A program made the translations under genes and the position numbers. A DNA stretch of 64,000 bases from Candidatus Hydrogenedentota bacterium. GTDB taxonomy: Bacteria > Hydrogenedentota > Hydrogenedentia > Hydrogenedentales > JAEUWI01. Each line of letters begins with the position of its first letter. The first letter of the stretch is position 1. The stretch is taken from contig JAEUWI010000008.1 of the NCBI GenBank assembly GCA_016791475.1, positions 112,529 to 176,528 of the forward strand, in the 5' to 3' direction. Shown piece by piece: positions 58,948-64,000 of the stretch. Under the pieces are notes generated by a model. The model ran no database searches. It had not been told where the DNA came from and worked only from the letters and a program-made list of their open reading frames with translations.

Positions 58948-59889
58948 ATGGCACTGATAGAAATCGAAAACCTGGAAGTTCGCTACGGTGATTTCCAGGC
59001 CCTCAATGGCGTGACCTGCGCCATCGAAGAGGGCGTGGCCGTGGGCCTTCTGGGCCCCAATGGCGCGGGTAAGAGCACGCTGATGAAGACCCTCCTGGGC
59101 TTCAATCGCGCCTCGGCCGGCTCGGTCAAGATCCTGGGCCACGAAATGCCCCAGAGCGCGCTGCGGGTGCGACAGGAGCTGGGCTACATGCCCGAGCGCG
59201 AGGTGGTCAGCCCCAAAGTCAGCGCGGTCTCCTTCCTGACCTACGTGGGCCGGCTCTTTGGCATGATCCGCGTGGACGCCATGGAGCGGACCCATGAAGT
59301 GTTGAATTATGTGGGCCTGGGGGAAAACCGCTATCGCAAGATGGAGACCTACTCGACCGGAATGCTCCAGCGTGTAAAACTGGCCCAGGCCCTCATCCAC
59401 GATCCGCGACTCCTCCTGCTGGACGAACCCACCAACGGCCTCGATCCCGAGGGACGGCAGGAGATGCTGGATCTGATTGCGGATATCGGCCGGAACCGCA
59501 AGGTCACCGTAGTGCTCTCCTCCCATCTCATGCCCGACGTGCAGCATGTGTGCGAGCGGGTCATCATGGTGCAACATGGCCGCATCGTGGAAGACGGGAC
59601 CATCAAAGAATTGACCGCGCCCCGGGAGAACCAGTACGAGGTGCAGGTAAACGGCGGCATGGAGAGCTTTCTGGAAGCTCTGGGAAAGCGGGGCGGCCAG
59701 TGCATCCGCCATAAGGACGACCTGATGCTCCTCCAGGTGCCCGAGGGCCACGGTAACGAAGTGCTCTTCCTGGCGGCGCAGGAGGCGAGCACGCAGATCC
59801 GCCGCATCGAGCCCGCCAAGAGCAGCCTGGCGGAAGTTTTCATGAAAGCCATGAGCGCGCCCGCGCCGACCGACAAGGACGCCGCCTAG
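58948..59889 (+). CDS. ABC transporter ATP-binding protein
   Basis: A 313-residue ATPase. Walker A is GPNGAGKST, the Q-loop region ELGYMPEREVVSPK, the signature YSTGMLQRVKLAQAL (degenerate LSGGQ) and Walker B LLLLDEPTNGLDPEGRQ, with the H-loop in VLSSHLMP. The C-terminal ~80 residues are an accessory domain as in ABC-2-type exporters and Gld/Nos-like systems. It is the first gene of a four-gene operon of two ATPase-permease pairs, ending 0 nt from the next ATG. ATG 58948 follows a G-rich Shine-Dalgarno (GGGGG). The exported substrate is unknown. Confidence 0.92.
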   Translation: MALIEIENLEVRYGDFQALNGVTCAIEEGVAVGLLGPNGAGKSTLMKTLLGFNRASAGSVKILGHEMPQSALRVRQELGYMPEREVVSPKVSAVSFLTYVGRLFGMIRVDAMERTHEVLNYVGLGENRYRKMETYSTGMLQRVKLAQALIHDPRLLLLDEPTNGLDPEGRQEMLDLIADIGRNRKVTVVLSSHLMPDVQHVCERVIMVQHGRIVEDGTIKELTAPRENQYEVQVNGGMESFLEALGKRGGQCIRHKDDLMLLQVPEGHGNEVLFLAAQEASTQIRRIEPAKSSLAEVFMKAMSAPAPTDKDAA

Positions 59890-60765
59890 ATGCCCGTGTA
59901 TACCCGCACTTACCGTCACTACGACGGCGAATTCAGGCGCCACGCCCGGTGGGCCCTCATCGTGGAGCAGGAACTGCGTATCCTGGCCAAGACCAAGATC
60001 TTCATGTTTCTGTGCCTCTGCGCATTCCTCCACTTTCTCATACGCCTCCTCCAGGTTGTGTCCTACGACATCATCATGCAGGACCCGAACCATCCCGCGG
60101 CCGCCATGTTGCAGCAGGCCCAGTTCATCGTGGTGAAGGAGGAGAGTTTCTTCGATTTCCTCCGTTTCCAGGCCCCGCTGGTCCTGCTGACCTGCCTTTA
60201 CGCGGGTTCCGGCATGATCTGTAACGATTTCCGCAACAATCTCATGGAAGTCTATTTCTCAAAACCCATCACCTGGCGGGACTACGCCCTGGGTAAGGTG
60301 CTCAGCCTCATCCTGATCGGCCTGGCCTTCACCGCGCTGCCGGGCGTGTCGCTGGTCGTCCTGCACAACATGCTGGCCCCAAGTTGGGAGACGTTCACCG
60401 AAACCTTTTGGTGGCCCCTCGAAGTCACCGGATTTTCCCTGGTGCTCGTCGTGCCTTGCGCCCTCGGTGTGCTGGCCTGCTCCGCCCTGCTTCAAAGCCA
60501 GAACTACGCGGCCATTGCGGTCTTTATGGTCATCGTCGCCAATGGTGTTCTCGGTGGCTTGCTCGCCGCCTTCCTGCGGGATGAGAACTACCTCGTCCTC
60601 TCTTTTCCCCTGGCGCTCAACCGGGTTGGACAGGCCATTTTTAACCAGCAGCATCTGATTTTTGCCCTTCACTGGGGCTGGTCCATGCTCTATATCATTC
60701 TGGTATCCCTCGCGTGCGCGGGGATTATCTTCCGGCGCGTGCGCCGCGCGGAGTGCGCCCTGTGA
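59890..60765 (+). CDS. ABC-2 type permease
   Basis: A 291-residue inner-membrane permease with six predicted helices (IFMFLCLCAFLHFLIRLLQV first, MLYIILVSLACAGIIF last). The FVVKEESFFDFLRFQAP region and the MICNDFRNNLMEVYFSKPIT block resemble the ABC-2 permeases paired with this ATPase class, the latter placing the coupling helix. It abuts the first ATPase gene with no gap and overlaps the next ATPase start (GTGA), so all four genes are coupled. Confidence 0.88.
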   Translation: MPVYTRTYRHYDGEFRRHARWALIVEQELRILAKTKIFMFLCLCAFLHFLIRLLQVVSYDIIMQDPNHPAAAMLQQAQFIVVKEESFFDFLRFQAPLVLLTCLYAGSGMICNDFRNNLMEVYFSKPITWRDYALGKVLSLILIGLAFTALPGVSLVVLHNMLAPSWETFTETFWWPLEVTGFSLVLVVPCALGVLACSALLQSQNYAAIAVFMVIVANGVLGGLLAAFLRDENYLVLSFPLALNRVGQAIFNQQHLIFALHWGWSMLYIILVSLACAGIIFRRVRRAECAL

Positions 60766-61679
60766 GTACCATCATCCACGCGCAAGGCGTCTCCAAATGG
60801 TTCGGCGAGGTGATGGCCCTCAACGATCTCAACCTCGAAATCACCACGGGCGTCACCGGCCTCCTCGGGGCCAACGGCGCGGGCAAGAGCACCTTTATCA
60901 AACTCGCCCTCGGACTGTATCGCCCCTCCCGCGGCAGCGTGACCGTCTTTGGCCAGCCTCCGAAAAATAATCTCGCGGTCCTGCGGCGCATCGGCTATTG
61001 CCCGGAGACCGACACCTTCTACGACAACATGACGGGCTACGAATACGTCTACTGGCTCAGCCGCTACTGGGGCATGAGCGCGAAGAACGCCCAGAAAGCC
61101 GCCGAACAGGCCTGCGAACGGGTACGCATGACCGATCGAATGGACGATCCCATCGAGGAATACAGCAAGGGCATGCGCCAGCGCATCAAGATTGCCCAGG
61201 CGCTGGCGACCGATCCCGACCTCCTCTTTCTGGACGAGCCCATGGCGGGCCTCGACCCCCAGGGGCGCGAGGAGATGTTCGCCCTCATCCGGGAACTGGG
61301 TGACAACGGCTACTCCGTGGTCGTCTCCAGCCATATCCTCTATGAAGTCGAGCGCGTGACCGACAATGTGGTCCTTCTCTTTCAGGGCAGCCTCATGGCC
61401 CATGGAAAGGTGCGGGAGATTCGCTCCCTCATCGACAAGCATCCCCACACTATTCACGTGGACTGCACCGCGCCGCGCCTCCTGGCCGCGCGCTTTGTCG
61501 ATGACCCGGCCGTGCTTCACCTCGATTTCGAGGGCGAACGCCTGGTCATCAAGACCAAAGATCCCAACGGGTGCTATGAACGCCTGAACAATGCCGCCCT
61601 CTCGCCCGAAATCGGGGTTGTCCGCATTCAATGCGCCGACGACAGCCTCCAGGCCGTTTTCGAATATCTGGTGAAATGA
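60762..61679 (+). CDS. ABC transporter ATP-binding protein
   Basis: A 305-residue ATPase. Walker A is GANGAGKST, the signature YSKGMRQRIKIAQAL, Walker B LLFLDEPMAGLDPQGRE and the H-loop VVSSHILYEVE. A C-terminal regulatory domain follows (VHVDCTAPRLLAARFVDDP-like region). It starts at GTG 60762, overlapping the permease stop, rather than at the upstream in-frame codons. It should pair with the permease encoded next. Two ATPases with two permeases in one operon suggest either two exporters or one heteromeric complex. Confidence 0.92.
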   Translation: MSTIIHAQGVSKWFGEVMALNDLNLEITTGVTGLLGANGAGKSTFIKLALGLYRPSRGSVTVFGQPPKNNLAVLRRIGYCPETDTFYDNMTGYEYVYWLSRYWGMSAKNAQKAAEQACERVRMTDRMDDPIEEYSKGMRQRIKIAQALATDPDLLFLDEPMAGLDPQGREEMFALIRELGDNGYSVVVSSHILYEVERVTDNVVLLFQGSLMAHGKVREIRSLIDKHPHTIHVDCTAPRLLAARFVDDPAVLHLDFEGERLVIKTKDPNGCYERLNNAALSPEIGVVRIQCADDSLQAVFEYLVK

Positions 61680-62569
61680 TGGAACAAGCCGCCCACGCCA
61701 CAATTAAGACCAGCATCCTCCCCAGGCCTATCGGGGCATCAGGGGCGCTGGCCCACTACAGCTTCTGCTTCCGCGCTTCCTTCGGCCACAGCCTCATGCT
61801 GATGCTCCGCCGACAGCGCCTGATCCTGGCCGTTGTCATCTCCATGCTGCCCGTGGTGATCCCGCTGGCCATGGCGCTGCTCTCCACCGCCCAGTTCGCG
61901 GAATCGGGTTTCGATGTATTTACCAAGATGGCGAAGGAAGCCCACATCAACGTCCTGGCACCTTTGCTAGCCCTCTTTTTCGCCACCATGATCGTTGGCG
62001 AAGACGTGGAAAGCCGCACCATCCCCCTCATGCTGACCCGGCCCATGCCCCGCTCCGCCTGGGTGCTCGGCCGTTTCACCGCTTACATGGGCGTCACCTC
62101 CCTTATTCTGGGCGCCTCCATGTTCCTGACCTTCGCCGCGTCCACGGCCCTGGCCGAGTTGTCCTTCAATCGTGATGGAATTTGGCGGCTCGCAACCCAT
62201 GAATTCGCCATGGTCATGGCCCTCATGGCCAACGGAGCCCTCGCTCTGCTCCTGGGCGCCCTGACCCGCCGTCCCATCATCATCGGCGTGCTCGTGCTGT
62301 ACGGCTGGCAGCGCCTGGCCATGGTCGTGCCCGGCATCATCGATTTCATGACCATTATGAAATATACCAATGCCCTGCTGCCCACCACCATGGTGGCCAA
62401 GACCGCCAAAGCCCAGGAAGTGCTGACGGAAATCACCAAGAAGGAGTTCCTCGTCGCCGCGCCCAAAGCCGCGCTCGTGCTGCTCTGCATCACCGCCACT
62501 CTGCTGGGCATCGCCATTATCGTGACGCGCATCCGAGAATACGCCACCGACCGCGCGGCGGGGTCGTGA
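61679..62569 (+). CDS. ABC-2 type permease
   Basis: A 296-residue inner-membrane protein with about six helices (LILAVVISMLPVVIPLAMALL, VLAPLLALFFATMIVGEDVE, YMGVTSLILGASMFLTFAAS, MVMALMANGALALLLGALTR and others). The ATMIVGEDVESRTIPLMLTRP block is the hallmark of the NosY/GldF-like ABC-2 permease class. ATG 61679 overlaps the ATPase stop by one base. It is the last gene of the operon; a nonamer hairpin begins 9 nt after its stop. Confidence 0.88.
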   Translation: MEQAAHATIKTSILPRPIGASGALAHYSFCFRASFGHSLMLMLRRQRLILAVVISMLPVVIPLAMALLSTAQFAESGFDVFTKMAKEAHINVLAPLLALFFATMIVGEDVESRTIPLMLTRPMPRSAWVLGRFTAYMGVTSLILGASMFLTFAASTALAELSFNRDGIWRLATHEFAMVMALMANGALALLLGALTRRPIIIGVLVLYGWQRLAMVVPGIIDFMTIMKYTNALLPTTMVAKTAKAQEVLTEITKKEFLVAAPKAALVLLCITATLLGIAIIVTRIREYATDRAAGS

Positions 62570-62577
62570 GGGAATTG

Positions 62578-62630
62578 GACGAATAGGACCGATACGACGG
62601 ATTTTACCTATTTTATCGGTCCTATTCGTC
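62578..62630. repeat. nonamer palindromic repeat, locus 7
   Basis: A perfect 16-bp stem pairs 62578-62593 with 62615-62630, with units ATAGGACCG and ATACGACGG on the left and CGGTCCTAT and TCGTCGTAT on the right. It lies 9 bp after the ABC permease stop, with an AT-rich loop. Confidence 0.8.
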
Positions 62631-62717
62631 GTATCCGTCCTGAAGCCTACAAAGTTACCGTCCCCGTGCGCTATAATCTCGCGCAGTTCTCCCTCCGACC
62701 CTTCCGCGAGACCCCGC

Positions 62718-63944
62718 ATGGATAAGTACCATTTCCGCATCTGCCTGGCCGCCTTTCTGCTCGACGGCGCACTCATGGTCGTTCTGACGGCCATGCCGTT
62801 CTACATCTACAAGCACCTGAATGGTGACGTGGCGACACCCGGTTACATCGGGGGCCTCCAGTCCATGCTCTACGCGATAACTTGCATGGCCCTCAGCGTC
62901 TGGATGAACCGAAACAAGCACAGCATGCGGATCGCGGCCATCGGCTCCTGCTATTTCTGCGTCGGTTCCGCCGCCGCAGTCCTCCTGCCGGGCATCTGGG
63001 GATTCGGCGCGGCCAGTGTCCTTTCCATCATCGGCATGTCCATCGTATGGCCCAGCCTCCACGGCTGGCTGGGCGCCGATCCCGATCCCGACGCCCGCGC
63101 CCGTAGCATGAGTCGATTCAATGTCTCCTGGAGCGGCGGACTCGCTATCGGACCGCTGGTCGGTGGCTTCCTCTACGACACCGCTCCGCTGGCCCCCTTT
63201 GCGGCCTCAGCAATGCTGGGCGTGGCCTGCTTCCTCCTGCTGTGGAGCGTGCCTCAGGAAGAAGACTACTACACGACCCTGGCCGACGAGCACGAACCGG
63301 AGTGGGGCGATCATGCCCTGCGCAGCGAACAGATACTGAAAAGCGCGTGGATTGCCAATGGCATGTCCTGGGCGCTGGTCGCCGTGACCCGGCTCATCTT
63401 CACCAAACGGGTGGACACCCTGGTGGACGAAGGGACGCTGCGCCTCTTCGCCGAGGCGGTTCCCCCGGACTTCCTGACCCGGAATCCGGCGAGCATCTAC
63501 GCCACCATCGCTTTTCTACTTGCCGCCATGAGCGCGGCCGTATTCGCCCTTATGGGCCACACACGGCACTGGCAGCACCGCTTCCGCTATCTGGCGGGGC
63601 TGCAGGTGGCCTCCGCCGCCGCATTCTGGGTGCTGGGCTATACCTACAGTCTCGCCGCCATGAGCCTCGCCTTTATGGTCATCGGGGCCTTCAGCGGCGC
63701 CGCCTTCTTCTCCAGCAGCTACTACAGTATGGCCAACTTCGCCCTCCGCCGACAGCGCTCCTCCATCAACGAATTCTTTGTCGGCTTTGGCAGCTTTGTC
63801 GGCCCTCTCGCCTTCGGCTACCTCGCCGAGCGCCACGGCCTCAGCGCGCCCTTCATCTATATGCCCGTGGTCATCGCTCTGGGTCTGGCGCTCCAGTATT
63901 ACCTTATTGTGCAAGGCCGGAAGCAGTTGACAGTTGACAGTTGA
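62718..63944 (+). CDS. major facilitator superfamily transporter
   Basis: A 408-residue membrane carrier with 11-12 predicted helices: ICLAAFLLDGALMVVLTAMP first, WGFGAASVLSIIGMSIVWPS in the first half, and YLAGLQVASAAAFWVLGY and FMVIGAFSGAAFFSSSYY in the second. MFS-type pairs such as NVSWSGGLAIGPLVGGFLYD and SINEFFVGFGSFVGPLAFGY mark the two halves. Substrate unknown. Its last six residues, QLTVDS, and the TGA stop are encoded by the CAGTTGA heptamer array, which begins inside the coding sequence. Confidence 0.9.
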   Translation: MDKYHFRICLAAFLLDGALMVVLTAMPFYIYKHLNGDVATPGYIGGLQSMLYAITCMALSVWMNRNKHSMRIAAIGSCYFCVGSAAAVLLPGIWGFGAASVLSIIGMSIVWPSLHGWLGADPDPDARARSMSRFNVSWSGGLAIGPLVGGFLYDTAPLAPFAASAMLGVACFLLLWSVPQEEDYYTTLADEHEPEWGDHALRSEQILKSAWIANGMSWALVAVTRLIFTKRVDTLVDEGTLRLFAEAVPPDFLTRNPASIYATIAFLLAAMSAAVFALMGHTRHWQHRFRYLAGLQVASAAAFWVLGYTYSLAAMSLAFMVIGAFSGAAFFSSSYYSMANFALRRQRSSINEFFVGFGSFVGPLAFGYLAERHGLSAPFIYMPVVIALGLALQYYLIVQGRKQLTVDS

Positions 63945-64000
63945 CAGTTGACAGTTGACAGTTGACAGTTGACAGTTGACAGTTGACAGTTGACAGTTGA
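63924..64000. repeat. tandem heptamer array (CAGTTGA), 11 units to window end
   Basis: Eleven perfect, uninterrupted copies of CAGTTGA start in the last codons of the MFS gene and run off the window. Because the unit is 7 nt and contains TGA, all three reading frames meet a stop within 21 nt. It is the exact tandem form of the degenerate TCAACTG family seen elsewhere. Confidence 0.95.

Noticed and set aside
63924..64000. CRISPR or telomere-like array
   Set aside because: Perfect 7-nt tandem without spacers, starting inside a coding sequence; it matches a degenerate dispersed heptamer family instead.

Overview
The window is GC-rich DNA from a Gram-negative bacterium whose gene content resembles Planctomycetes/PVC bacteria or Hydrogenedentota: TAT-exported Gfo/Idh/MocA oxidoreductase and sulfatases, pseudopilins ending in the H-X9-DG motif, a PVC-type CxxCH heme protein with HEAT repeats, a DUF1080 domain, a secreted ceramidase-like protein and FG-GAP/BNR secreted proteins. 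There is no rRNA or other taxonomic marker, so this placement is an inference.

Layout. 1-6.1 kb: secreted oxidoreductase, M20 peptidase, CopA copper ATPase. 5.7-12.3 kb: a small accessory zone with a hicB gene and a frameshifted hicA, then a thioredoxin / AhpD-like / alpha-beta hydrolase operon facing a divergent GAF-sigma54 activator across a region with three perfect palindromes and a sigma54 promoter. Next come a Fic gene lying between duplicated copies of the activator's 3' end and a decayed YhcG-type nuclease. 12.4-16.7 kb: ECF sigma/anti-sigma pair, BNR lipoprotein, and a small zincin cassette. 16.7-20.4 kb: a sulfatase gene split by an antisense group II intron. 20.4-29.2 kb: methyltransferase, ankyrin lipoprotein, pseudopilin, a glycan operon (ArnT-like GT, GT2, DegT) and PbpC. 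29.3-30.65 kb: a RAYT transposase between two related ~302-bp palindromic elements. 30.65-43 kb: secreted catabolic proteins and a second glycan/membrane operon. 43-50 kb: a second pseudopilin with strong promoter, long leader and terminator, an ankyrin lipoprotein, a second sulfatase, a candidate sRNA and small genes. 50-64 kb: PIG-L deacetylase, FG-GAP protein, a DUF4097-ECF-TM operon, a 994-residue repeat protein, a four-gene ABC transporter operon and an MFS carrier.

The most unusual signal lies between the genes. Two families of degenerate short-unit repeats recur there. One has a 9-nt unit, (C/G)(C/G)GTC(N)TAT and its complement ATA(N)GAC(C/G)(C/G), usually arranged as inverted arms just after stop codons at seven loci. 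The other has a 7-nt unit, TCAACTG/CAGTTGA, at five loci; at two of them it supplies the stop codon and last residues of a gene. Both families meet in one nested palindrome between two convergent genes at 50.9-51.06 kb. I know of no named family that matches, and they are the best candidate here for something undescribed.
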